A stretch of 64,000 nucleotides of DNA from assembly GCA_002071085.1 (NCBI GenBank), contig MWEM01000003.1, positions 31,023-95,022 on the forward strand, given 5' to 3'. The position numbers were made by a program, and so were the translations under genes. The notes under the pieces were generated by a model, which saw nothing but the letters and a program-made list of their open reading frames with translations, had not been told where the DNA came from and made no database searches. Source of the stretch: Thermotogota bacterium ADurb.Bin062. Lineage in GTDB: Bacteria > Thermotogota > Thermotogae > MWEM01. Of this stretch, positions 25,529 to 33,059 are shown one piece after another (the first letter of the stretch is position 1; each line of letters opens with the position of its first letter).

Positions 25529-25936
25529 ATGCACTTACACCACATCGGATATTTGGTCCCTTCGATCGAAGGCGCGATAGAATCTTTCGAGTCTTTGGGG
25601 TTTCAAAAGCACTCAGAGATCGTGAAGGATGAAGAAAGGCAAGTCTTCATCTCCTTTCTCACTGATGCGAACCACACGCTGGTGGAGCTGATACAGCCGG
25701 TAGACGAACGGTCTCCGGTTTTTCCTCTGATGGTACGACAAGGGCCTGGTACGTACCATCTGTGTTTTTCTATCCCGCAATCGCAAAAGGCTTCCGCCCT
25801 TTCGCGGTTGAAGGCCCTGCGGTTCGTTCCGGCGGGAAAGATAGCTCCGGCGCCCGCTTGCGAGAACCAAGAGGTCGGCTTCTTCTATTCGAACAAAATC
25901 GGTTTGATAGAGCTGCTATTCATATCTGATACGTAA
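25529..25936 (+). CDS. VOC/glyoxalase-fold protein (methylmalonyl-CoA epimerase-like)
   Basis: A 135-residue single-domain protein. The ATG at 25529 follows GAGGGGG. The vicinal-oxygen-chelate pattern is visible: MHLHHIGYLVPSIEGAIESF at the start supplies a first metal histidine, LVELIQPVDERSP the first glutamate, TYHLCFSIP the second histidine and IGLIELLFIS the last glutamate. Family members isomerise or epimerise acyl thioesters or open small rings on a divalent metal. As the first gene of an acyl-carrier-protein cluster, it may act on a 2-substituted malonyl- or glyceryl-derived acyl group. Function beyond the fold is inference. Confidence 0.7.
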   Translation: MHLHHIGYLVPSIEGAIESFESLGFQKHSEIVKDEERQVFISFLTDANHTLVELIQPVDERSPVFPLMVRQGPGTYHLCFSIPQSQKASALSRLKALRFVPAGKIAPAPACENQEVGFFYSNKIGLIELLFISDT

Positions 25937-25949
25937 TAGGGGGGAAAAG

Positions 25950-26183
25950 ATGGGACCTTTTGAAGAATTTGCCATAAAAATCGCGGAGATCTTAGAAGTA
26001 GACGAAACGCAGTTAACGCCTGAAACGGAATTTCGAGCAGCCACGCCATATTGGTCGTCTTTGATGGGGTTCGGAATTCTCGTGATGCTGGAAGAAGACT
26101 ACGGACAGGTGATGTCCGTCGACGACTTTCTGAAAGCCAAGACCGTTGGAGAGTTGTACCAGCGGACAGAACCCAAAGGGTGA
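25950..26183 (+). CDS. Acyl carrier protein with an atypical serine motif
   Basis: A 77-residue acidic helical protein preceded by GGGGGGAAAAG. The carrier-protein fold is suggested by FAIKIAEILEVDETQLTPETEF, then the loop and helix II PYWSSLMGFGILVMLEEDYG and the ending VDDFLKAKTVGELYQ. The phosphopantetheine site normally reads DSL; here it is SSL, so the aspartate is replaced by serine. It would carry an intermediate between KAS III, SDR and FkbH enzymes encoded downstream. The second carrier gene follows six bases later and has a normal motif, so the two may carry different acyl groups. Confidence 0.75.
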   Translation: MGPFEEFAIKIAEILEVDETQLTPETEFRAATPYWSSLMGFGILVMLEEDYGQVMSVDDFLKAKTVGELYQRTEPKG

Positions 26184-26189
26184 TCCGGG

Positions 26190-26405
26190 ATGGAAGAGAG
26201 AATCCTGCAATGGCTCTCTACGATTCTTCGGGTGACGGTGACTCGAGACACTACTCGCCAAAACACCGAACAATGGGACTCCCTACGCCATCTTCAAATC
26301 ATCGCCGGATTGGAAGAGGAGTTTGGGATCGACGTCCCGCTCGAAAACGTGGCCGAGATCCTTTCGGTACCCGATATCTTGCGCTATGTCGAAGGGACGA
26401 ATTGA
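26190..26405 (+). CDS. Acyl carrier protein
   Basis: A 71-residue carrier protein. WDSLRHLQIIAGLEEEFGI contains the canonical DSL phosphopantetheine attachment serine near residue 31, and VAEILSVPDILRYV closes helix IV. It begins six bases after the preceding carrier gene. In FkbH systems a stand-alone ACP accepts the glyceryl group made from a glycolytic intermediate, and this is the more likely partner of the two. Its end lies just ahead of the KAS III start. Confidence 0.85.
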   Translation: MEERILQWLSTILRVTVTRDTTRQNTEQWDSLRHLQIIAGLEEEFGIDVPLENVAEILSVPDILRYVEGTN

Positions 26406-26406
26406 C

Positions 26407-27471
26407 GTGGCGACGACGATAACGGGCTTCAAGGTGGAGGGACTTTGCGCCTGTGTGCCGAAAGAAGAGATCGACAACCGCGAATACGGAAAAGCGCTCT
26501 TTGGAGAAGACTTGGAGGGTATCGTCCAGACCATCGGAGTCTCAAAACGACGGGTATGCCCGGAAGGGGAAACGACCAGCCTGGACTTGTGCGTGTGCGC
26601 AGCCAAAAGACTGTTCGAGCGCGGCGACTACGATCCCGGCTCGTTCGGCGGGATCGTTTGTGTCACCCAAACCCCGGACTTGACGCTTCCCAACAACGCC
26701 ACATACGCGCAACATCTGCTGGGTCTGCCACAGTCGACGGCAGCTTTCGACATCAATTTGGCCTGTTCCGGTTACCCGTATGGCCTCTACGTCGCGGGTA
26801 TGATGGCCAGTACGATGCGAAAACGCGTTCTGCTGCTGGATGGGGATACCCATTCTCATTTCGTCTCTCCGCACGACAAAACGACCGCTTTGCTCTTCGG
26901 AGACGCGGGCAGCGCCACGGTGTTGGCCCCACGGGACGTTGAGGGGTCCGAAACATCCTTCCTATTCCATACCTACGGAGAAAGCAGACAGGCGCTCCAT
27001 ATCCCGGATGGGGGTTACCGAAACCGAGTGAACCCTCACAGCGGCGAGTACCGGGAATATGAAAATGGAAACAGGCGCCGCCCTATCGATATGTATATGG
27101 ACGGGATGGCCGTCTTCGACTTCGTCGCGAAACGCGTTCCCAAAGCCTTACAACAACTCTTGGACGAAATGGGGAAGACAGTGCGGGACCTGGATTGGCT
27201 GGTTCTGCACCAAGCCAACCTCTTTATGATCAAACAGGTGGCGAAAAAGATCAAAATGGATCTGACCAAATTGCCCGTGTGCATACATAAATATGGTAAT
27301 TCGAGCTCGACTACGGTTCCTTTGACCATCGCCTCGGAATTGGCCGCTTCAGTACGCGAAAAGGCGAACACCATTCTGATGAGCGGTTTTGGCGCCGGTT
27401 TATCGATAGGGACTGCGTTATTGTCCATCGGCCCCTGTTGCTGTCCCGGGGTGGTGGAATATGAACCCTAA
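26407..27471 (+). CDS. 3-oxoacyl-ACP synthase III-like condensing enzyme
   Basis: A 354-residue thiolase-fold protein. The GTG at 26407, with GAAGGGA upstream, gives a normal FabH-type start (TTITGFKVEGLCACVP); an ATG at 26389 overlapping the ACP gene is an alternative. The catalytic triad is visible: Cys in FDINLACSGYPYGL near residue 119, His in LVLHQANLFMIKQ and Asn in HKYGNSSSTTVPL. ALLFGDAGSATVL and the C-terminal MSGFGAGLSIGTALL are also conserved. It would condense an acyl-CoA or acyl-ACP starter with an ACP-bound extender, or transfer an acyl group. Its close ACP and FkbH neighbours point to a dedicated small acyl pathway, not general fatty acid synthesis. Confidence 0.85.
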   Translation: MATTITGFKVEGLCACVPKEEIDNREYGKALFGEDLEGIVQTIGVSKRRVCPEGETTSLDLCVCAAKRLFERGDYDPGSFGGIVCVTQTPDLTLPNNATYAQHLLGLPQSTAAFDINLACSGYPYGLYVAGMMASTMRKRVLLLDGDTHSHFVSPHDKTTALLFGDAGSATVLAPRDVEGSETSFLFHTYGESRQALHIPDGGYRNRVNPHSGEYREYENGNRRRPIDMYMDGMAVFDFVAKRVPKALQQLLDEMGKTVRDLDWLVLHQANLFMIKQVAKKIKMDLTKLPVCIHKYGNSSSTTVPLTIASELAASVREKANTILMSGFGAGLSIGTALLSIGPCCCPGVVEYEP

Positions 27472-28240
27472 CCAACCCTTGAACGTTCTGATCGTCGGAG
27501 GATCCGACGGTATCGGTCTTGAAACCGGCGCGCTCCTCTGTGAGAGAGGGCACTGTGTGACGTTGGTCGCTAGGGACTTCGAACACAAACCGGAAAGGGC
27601 GCTCCGGATCATTGCGCGCCTGAACCAAACCTACGGAGACGCGCAGTGCCGCTTGATCCGCCAAGACGTTTCCCGCCTGGAGGAACTGGAGTCCTTTTCT
27701 AAAGGCGTAAAGGAGCGCGTCGGCCCGCTTGACGGTTTCGTCTATTGCGCAGGCGCTCAGAAGACCCTGCCGTTGGCGATGACGAAACCGGCCGCGGTGC
27801 AGGAACTGTTCACACTCAACACCTTCGCCGCGATGGAATTGGTGCGGTGCTTCTCCAAAGTCGGATTCGTTCGTGCAGGCGCATCTTTCGTCCTGCTCTC
27901 CTCATTGGCCCCTCACGAATCTTCGCCGGGAAAATCCGCATACGCCGCCAGCAAGGCCGCGCTCGAGGGCTTCGTCGCATCGGCCTCTACTGAACTAATG
28001 CAAAAGAATATCCGTTTGAACGCCATCGCGCCCGGAATCGTCAAGACCTCGATGAGCGAAGGCTTCTTGAGCAAAATGACCGTCGATCAGGTTCGAGCGC
28101 TCGAAGACACCTATCCTCTGGGCTTCGGTGAACCGGAAGACGTCGCGTGGATGATCGAGTTCTTGTTAAGCCCGCGCAGCCGATGGGTGAGTGGAAAGAC
28201 CTTTTTAATAGACGGGGGACATTTACCGGGGGGGAAGTAG
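27461..28240 (+). CDS. Short-chain dehydrogenase/reductase (3-oxoacyl-ACP reductase-like)
   Basis: A 259-residue NAD(P)-dependent reductase overlapping the KAS III gene by 11 bases. The cofactor glycine motif is GGSDGIGLETG near residues 13-23. YCAGAQ replaces the usual NNAG. The catalytic serine lies in FVLLSSLAP and the tyrosine/lysine pair in SAYAASKAALEGF. The C-terminus PRSRWVSGKTFLIDGGHLPGGK is the standard FabG-type end. It most likely reduces the 3-oxoacyl-ACP made by the preceding condensing enzyme to a 3-hydroxyacyl-ACP. Confidence 0.85.
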   Translation: MNPNQPLNVLIVGGSDGIGLETGALLCERGHCVTLVARDFEHKPERALRIIARLNQTYGDAQCRLIRQDVSRLEELESFSKGVKERVGPLDGFVYCAGAQKTLPLAMTKPAAVQELFTLNTFAAMELVRCFSKVGFVRAGASFVLLSSLAPHESSPGKSAYAASKAALEGFVASASTELMQKNIRLNAIAPGIVKTSMSEGFLSKMTVDQVRALEDTYPLGFGEPEDVAWMIEFLLSPRSRWVSGKTFLIDGGHLPGGK

Positions 28241-28245
28241 AGAGA

Positions 28246-29913
28246 ATGAAAAAGATAGCCTTGCTTTCGAACGTGACGGTGGATTCGGTGAGAAACCGCT
28301 TGGAGGATAAGGGAATCCCGGGTGTTTACTGCGCGGAAGGGTACGGCAGTTGGGTTGAACATCTACTTCCAGGCGGGAAGCTCTTTGAGCAGCCGCTTGA
28401 TGGCGTGATCGTGCTCTTGGATGGTTCAGCGTTGCTCGAGCAACACGGGGAGGAGAACCTACCCGGTTTTTTGGAAAACGCCCTCGCCTTGATCCGGAAC
28501 TCGAAAGAAAAGCTCGGGAAAACGGTATGGATCCTCTCTACCTTGGATATTCGCCAAGAAAAGATACTCCCGCTCACCGCCCGGCGATTGGATAGAGAGG
28601 CCTCCGCGCTCTGGAACCAAGGCGTTCGGGAATTGGGCGGCATCGTTTTCGATTTGGAAGAACTCGTCAAAGAAGTCGGACGCGAACGGTTTTACAGCCG
28701 AAAGCTGTGGTACCTCGGCAGCATCCCGTTTTCTTCCGCTGGAGAAGAAAGGATAGCCACGGGATTGGCCCGACTGTGGCGCGCGTATCAAGGAAAACGA
28801 AAAAAAGTGTTAGCGATAGACCTGGACAACACCCTTTGGGGAGGGGTCGTCGGCGAGGAAGGGATCGACGGGATCACGCTTTCGACAGAGAAAGAAGGAA
28901 AGGCTTTCCACGACTTTCAGAAACGAATCCTCGATTTGAAGCGGATGGGGGTGATGTTAACCCTCGTGTCGAAGAACAATCCGGAGGATGCATTAGAGGT
29001 CTTTCGGAAACATCCCGCGATGGTCCTACAGGTGGAAGACTTCGTGTCAATGAAAATCAATTGGGACCCAAAGCCTCAAAATATCGCCACTCTTGCGAAA
29101 GAGCTGAACGTGGGCTTGGACTCCTTTATTATGATCGACGACTCCCCCTTCGAACGTCAAGCGGTGAAAGAAATCCTTCCGGAGGTGGTCGCGCCGGACT
29201 TCCCCAAAGACACCTCGAAACTCTCCGACTGGATTAGGGAATTAGCGTCAGAGTATTTCTTGTTTTTGGAAACCACCGAAGAAGACGCCCAACGAACCCA
29301 GATGATGCGCGCGGATATCAGCCGCAAACAGGTGCAGCAGCAATTCCAGGATCTCGACCACTACCTTTCTTCTTTGAATATGACCATAGACATACACCTC
29401 GCCCGCGACGAAGACGTTCCGCGAATCGCCCAGCTCACCCAAAAGACCAACCAGTTCAACGTGACAACCCGCCGATACACCGAGGCCGATATCCTGCGTA
29501 TGAAAGAAGACCCCGCATATCGCTTGTGGATAGGCAGTGTGGAAGATCGGTTTGGGGATTACGGAAAGGTGGTCTTGTTGATCGCGAGAGTCGAAGATAA
29601 CGAAGCCGACTACGATACCTTCCTGATGAGTTGCCGCGTGATGGAAAGGCACGTGGAAGACGCTGCTATCTCGTGGATAGAATCGCAACTGGGTATGGAA
29701 GGCGTCGAAAGGGTTCGCGCGCACTACTTGCCCACGCCGAAGAACAAACCGGTCGAAGGGTTGTGGCAGCGGTTGGGCTATTCGACTTTGGATGGCGCCG
29801 ACAACTTCGAGAGGGACTTACGCACGCCGCTTCCCGCGTCTGCGATCCGAAAGGCGCACGTCAAGATAAAAGGTCAGAAGTCTGCCGTCGACCTTTCGGA
29901 GGAAAACGCATAA
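28246..29913 (+). CDS. FkbH-like HAD phosphatase/glyceryl transferase with C-terminal GNAT domain
   Basis: A 555-residue protein starting at ATG 28246, with GGGGAAGTAGAG upstream. The N-terminal 170 residues are SGNH-like and variable. The HAD-IIIC core begins at KVLAIDLDNTLWGGVVGEEG near residue 187 (nucleophile DLDNT) and continues with LVSKNNPEDALEVFRKHP and FIMIDDSPFERQAV. The C-terminal third has GNAT-like segments (ARDEDVPRIAQLTQKTNQFN, FLMSCRVMERHVED, VRAHYLPTPKNKPV). FkbH proteins take the glyceryl group of 1,3-bisphosphoglycerate, dephosphorylate it and load it onto an ACP. Here two stand-alone ACPs, KAS III and an SDR precede it, without a polyketide synthase. Confidence 0.85.
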   Translation: MKKIALLSNVTVDSVRNRLEDKGIPGVYCAEGYGSWVEHLLPGGKLFEQPLDGVIVLLDGSALLEQHGEENLPGFLENALALIRNSKEKLGKTVWILSTLDIRQEKILPLTARRLDREASALWNQGVRELGGIVFDLEELVKEVGRERFYSRKLWYLGSIPFSSAGEERIATGLARLWRAYQGKRKKVLAIDLDNTLWGGVVGEEGIDGITLSTEKEGKAFHDFQKRILDLKRMGVMLTLVSKNNPEDALEVFRKHPAMVLQVEDFVSMKINWDPKPQNIATLAKELNVGLDSFIMIDDSPFERQAVKEILPEVVAPDFPKDTSKLSDWIRELASEYFLFLETTEEDAQRTQMMRADISRKQVQQQFQDLDHYLSSLNMTIDIHLARDEDVPRIAQLTQKTNQFNVTTRRYTEADILRMKEDPAYRLWIGSVEDRFGDYGKVVLLIARVEDNEADYDTFLMSCRVMERHVEDAAISWIESQLGMEGVERVRAHYLPTPKNKPVEGLWQRLGYSTLDGADNFERDLRTPLPASAIRKAHVKIKGQKSAVDLSEENA

Positions 29914-29980
29914 GCCCGCTCTCGAAAAGACCGTGAAGTCGTCTCGTGGCGCCCAGCGCGGAATCGAACTTTCCCAAATG

Positions 29981-30630
29981 GTGCGGGTCAAGTTATGGGG
30001 CGACATAACTTAGAGGGTCAGCGCGCGGCAAGTGGTTTTTACTACCCCGCGAACCACCCTTCGCCCCTTCTACGCCGCGATGACCTTGTGGAGTTATCGC
30101 GGGGTAACCAACGGAACCCCGCGATACTAATGAAATCTAACGATGCGCTCTCTCCTGTCTTTCGCTTTTAAGACATGCCAACTTATAAGTTGGCGTTCCT
30201 AGGCTAGAGGCAGGCCGACTGGAAGCCGGCCCCGCGAGTTATCTTCGATCTTTTCTCTGTGCTCTCTGTGCCCTCTGTGCGAACCCTGTTTTTTCTTCGA
30301 ACGAACGAAAACCGGGGAATCGCGCCATCGCGAAAAGAAGGGGCGCTTACGCCGCGATGACTACACGGGCTAAAAATCGAGCGGTCGATTCTGGCCTTGT
30401 TTCTTGGCTCTTCGACACATTACTTGAAGCCCATTGATCATCCAAGAAATACAAAGTAACATAAGAGGAATAAAAAGAGTCCGCGAGATGGCCGATTATG
30501 CGATTAGAGTGGATTAACGAAACGGTCTAAGGGTCTACAGAATTATTACGATAGAAGATGTTAATTAAGTACGTCTTATAAATTGTCGAAGAGCCTGTTT
30601 CTTGGTTACACCTCATAACTTGACATACAC
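29981..30630. repeat. Mosaic repeat element with inverted ends
   Basis: The left end GTGCGGGTCAAGTTATGGGG and the right end CCTCATAACTTGACATACAC are inverted relatives of each other and of the ends of the 24729-25345 element. The interior carries a GGCGCTTACGCCGCGATGA module, a GCCAACTTATAAGTTGGCG hairpin, AGGCCGACTGGAAGCCGGCC and a CTCTGTGCTCTCTGTGCC tract. The stretch from about 30400 to 30600 is AT-richer and unlike the other copies. No reading frame of note and no flanking duplication are seen. Confidence 0.7.
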
Positions 30631-30659
30631 GATCGAGCGGGATGTCACCCCCGCGACTA

Positions 30660-30668
30660 TGGTATAAT
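30660..30668 (+). promoter_or_regulatory. Extended -10 promoter of the GerW-like gene
   Basis: TGGTATAAT at 30660-30668, about 72 bases before the ATG at 30741. No strong -35 is seen. GTCTAACCCGGTGTTAG in the leader can form a small hairpin. Confidence 0.5.
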
Positions 30669-30740
30669 CCATAAGGTCGTAAGACTGTCTAACCCGGTGT
30701 TAGGGCCGTATAGGGCCACGGGTAACGAGGGGGGATCAGG

Positions 30741-32084
30741 ATGAAAAGGTTCGTGATCGTGTGTTTGGCGCTTAGTCTTGTAACGGGCGGCTTTTGCAAT
30801 ACGATAACGCAGTTTTCGAGTCAGGTGTTAACGGAGGTTTTTGCGAATACGAAGGCGGACATCGCCTTGGGAACGCCGATTACGGTCGGTGAGACGGTCT
30901 ATCTGCCCCTCTTCAAAGCCGAAACGGGGTTTTACGCAGGGGCGGCAGGGGAGAATTCTGCCGCGGCGTCCGGGTCGGGCGGGGCCATAAAATTGATGCC
31001 CTTCGCTATTGCGATGCTCTCTCCGACTTCCGTGACGGTCTATCCCATCTCCAATGAAAAAACCTTCTTCGAGCAGCTCTTAGAAGGGTTACCCGAGCTG
31101 ATCCCATTTATCAAAGAGCTGTTGTTCGCTTTTCTAAAGCCGACGCTACCCGAAGCGCCTGGTCAATTGGAGATAGAATCGGAGTCGGAAACTCCTCTGC
31201 CTATCACTTCTACAGTTAAAACGGAATCGGCCACCTATCTGGAACTGTACACGCGGCTATTAACCTTCCAAAACGAGTTCCTCGAGACCGCTCAGGACGC
31301 CTACAGCTATTTTTTGATCGGGGACCCGGCCATCAAAGGAGAATACGCCGAAAACCTTCATCAAGCCGAGAGGGCGATGATGGCGCTGGAAAATCTCATC
31401 TTAAGGAACGAAACGCTGAAAACCGCGTACGCGATCGAACTGCTCAATCAGTTGAAGATCGGCCTCTTTTCCGTGAGGAACGCGCTAGAGGCCTTGTTCG
31501 TGAATTTCGAGAAAAACGGAGAGGTTTCAACTGCCGACTTGCTCCCGTTGCTGAAACAATTAGAGGGCTTGAACCGGAGTTTTCAACAGATCACACAAGG
31601 GATCGAGGAGCAGGTCTTAGGGGCCCCGGCTTTCTTGGAGTCCGTCGCCCGAACGATTTCCGATACTGGATTACCTCCTTTAATCACCTACCATTTCGCA
31701 GCGCTCAATTCCGACGTCTTCCAGTTCGTCGAGCAAGTCTATCGTCTGTGCCTATTGCCAGATGCGTTTGCCGTTTCCGTCGAAGGGTTGCTCGAAGAGA
31801 AACGGGATATCGAAGCCCATACCGCTCAGATGAAAACCTCCTTTGAGCACGCGCAAAGTGAGGAAATAGGAGACGTGCCAGGCTTATTCGATCCGATGAC
31901 TACGCTGTTCCAGACGATCAGCGAGCTCGTCGAACGGGGCTTCGCGATCGCACAAACGGCCATCGCAAAGGAAGCGCCCGCGGATGGAGACATCTTGGCT
32001 TTTAAAACGCTGGTCGATATCTATACACGCTTGATTGACACGATCAAGTCTCAATTGAAAGAGGAACTCGTCGTCCCGCGCTGA
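30741..32084 (+). CDS. Exported protein with a GerW/YtfJ-like N-terminal domain and a helical C-terminal domain
   Basis: A 447-residue protein; ATG 30741 follows AGGGGGGAT. A signal peptide is likely (RFVIVCLALSLVTGGFC, cleavage near residue 20). Residues about 22-115 resemble the GerW/YtfJ sporulation-type fold: DIALGTPITVGETVYLPLFK, ETGFYAGAAGE, a Gly/Ser/Ala loop, then KLMPFAIAMLSPTSVTVYPIS. The family normally has a glycine-rich loop and no signal peptide. From 120 to 447 the protein is alpha-helical with predicted coiled stretches and has no motif I know. Function unknown; a cell-envelope role is inferred from the export signal. It stands alone and its end is one base from the convergent dUTPase gene. 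Confidence 0.55.
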   Translation: MKRFVIVCLALSLVTGGFCNTITQFSSQVLTEVFANTKADIALGTPITVGETVYLPLFKAETGFYAGAAGENSAAASGSGGAIKLMPFAIAMLSPTSVTVYPISNEKTFFEQLLEGLPELIPFIKELLFAFLKPTLPEAPGQLEIESESETPLPITSTVKTESATYLELYTRLLTFQNEFLETAQDAYSYFLIGDPAIKGEYAENLHQAERAMMALENLILRNETLKTAYAIELLNQLKIGLFSVRNALEALFVNFEKNGEVSTADLLPLLKQLEGLNRSFQQITQGIEEQVLGAPAFLESVARTISDTGLPPLITYHFAALNSDVFQFVEQVYRLCLLPDAFAVSVEGLLEEKRDIEAHTAQMKTSFEHAQSEEIGDVPGLFDPMTTLFQTISELVERGFAIAQTAIAKEAPADGDILAFKTLVDIYTRLIDTIKSQLKEELVVPR

Positions 32085-32085
32085 T

Positions 32086-32511
32086 TCATTTCACGCCGGT
32101 GCTTCCAAACCCGGAAGCGGACCGCTCGGTGTCTTTTGGCGCCTCACCGATCTCAAAATCTGCGGACAGCAAACACGGAAGGATCAGAATTTGCGCGAAC
32201 CGCTCGTGTTTTTCGATGACTATCGATTCGTCACTCAGGTTTTGGACGACCACGTGGATCCGGCCGCGATAACCGGCGTCAATCACGCCGGCGGTAACGT
32301 TGAGTCCTTTAAGGCCGAATCCCGAACGGGCTTTGCAGATACCGACGTGCCCGACGGGTATCATAACGGACACCCCGGTATCGATCGCCACCGTCTTCCA
32401 AGGCTCCACTTCGGCGCTCGCGGCCGCTCGTAAATCCCACCCGGCATCTTCCGGGTGCTTCTTGTAAGGTTTCAGCGCTTCCTCTATGGCGAAAAACCGT
32501 GTTCTATTCAT
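32086..32511 (-). CDS. dut: dUTP pyrophosphatase
   Basis: A 141-residue homotrimer-type dUTPase that hydrolyses dUTP to dUMP and pyrophosphate, keeping uracil out of DNA and supplying dTMP synthesis. All five family motifs are present: AGWDLRAAA, ARSGFGLKG, GVIDAGYRGRI with the catalytic aspartate, RFAQILILP, and the C-terminal ASGFGSTG arm. The ATG at 32511 lies behind AAGGAG with normal spacing; an in-frame upstream start at 32562 would add residues outside the family fold. A TATAAT on the minus strand (32554-32559) is 43 bases before the start. Single-gene unit. Confidence 0.93.
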   Translation of the reverse strand: MNRTRFFAIEEALKPYKKHPEDAGWDLRAAASAEVEPWKTVAIDTGVSVMIPVGHVGICKARSGFGLKGLNVTAGVIDAGYRGRIHVVVQNLSDESIVIEKHERFAQILILPCLLSADFEIGEAPKDTERSASGFGSTGVK

Positions 32512-32588
32512 AACGACGCTCCTTATGCTTCGGGAAATCCTTTTCGAATAGGTATTATACACGTCGGCTTCAACCTAGCGGCGTTTTG

Positions 32589-32992
32589 GTGTGGGTAATA
32601 TATCGAGGTACACCAAAATGGGAACGCCTAACTTCGGCTCCGCCTGTTTTGGCTTTTCTGTGTGCTCTCGAGAGCCCTTAAACGCTTACGCCGCGATGCC
32701 CGTGTTGAGTTATCGTGGGGTAACCAGCGTTCTGACTACGGAAGCTCATAAAGTTTCGCGGTCCACACTGCTGCCTTTCTTTCTTAAGACATACCAACTT
32801 AAAAATTGGCGTGCCCAAACGACATGCCGAACTGAAGTTCGGCGTACCCAGGGCGTCCCGGGAGAGGCATGCCGACTGGAAGTCGCCCCACGAAAAGAAA
32901 AGGTGCTTACGCCGCTATGACTACATAGACTGCAAATCGCGTGATCGGTTCTGGCCTTGTTCTTTGACCACACTCCACAACTTGACCCACAC
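32589..32992. repeat. Mosaic repeat element, mixed end types
   Basis: The left end GTGTGGGTAATATATCGAGG, followed by TACACCAAAATGGGAACGCC, belongs to the same end type as 2565 and 6131. The right end CCACAACTTGACCCACAC (32975-32992) belongs to the GTCAAGTT type. Between them are the GTTATCGTGGGGTAACC module, the CCAACTTAAAAATTGGC hairpin and CCGAACTGAAGTTCGG. The two different ends on one copy suggest recombination between family members. Confidence 0.65.
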
Positions 32993-33017
32993 TCTCAAGT
33001 GGTCCAGCGACGTTCTA

Positions 33018-33026
33018 TGCTATAAT
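33018..33026 (+). promoter_or_regulatory. Extended -10 promoter of the ATPase gene
   Basis: TGCTATAAT at 33018-33026, 33 bases before the ATG at 33060. The TTGACC of the adjacent repeat end (32982-32987) is too distant (33 bases) to act as its -35. Confidence 0.55.
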
Positions 33027-33059
33027 TTTAATCAAACACAAACAAAGCGGGTGAAAGCG

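Noticed and set aside
29945..29972. On the minus strand a TTCGATT-containing segment followed by GGGCGCCA looks like the 3' end of a tRNA next to a repeat element, which would suggest integration at a tRNA gene.
   Set aside because: The bases around the T-loop-like sequence do not form a five-pair T-stem, and no acceptor, anticodon or D arm is found nearby. It is most likely chance.
32982..33026. TTGACC at the end of the repeat as a -35 box supplied to the ATPase promoter.
   Set aside because: The distance to the TATAAT is 33 bases, roughly twice the normal spacing.
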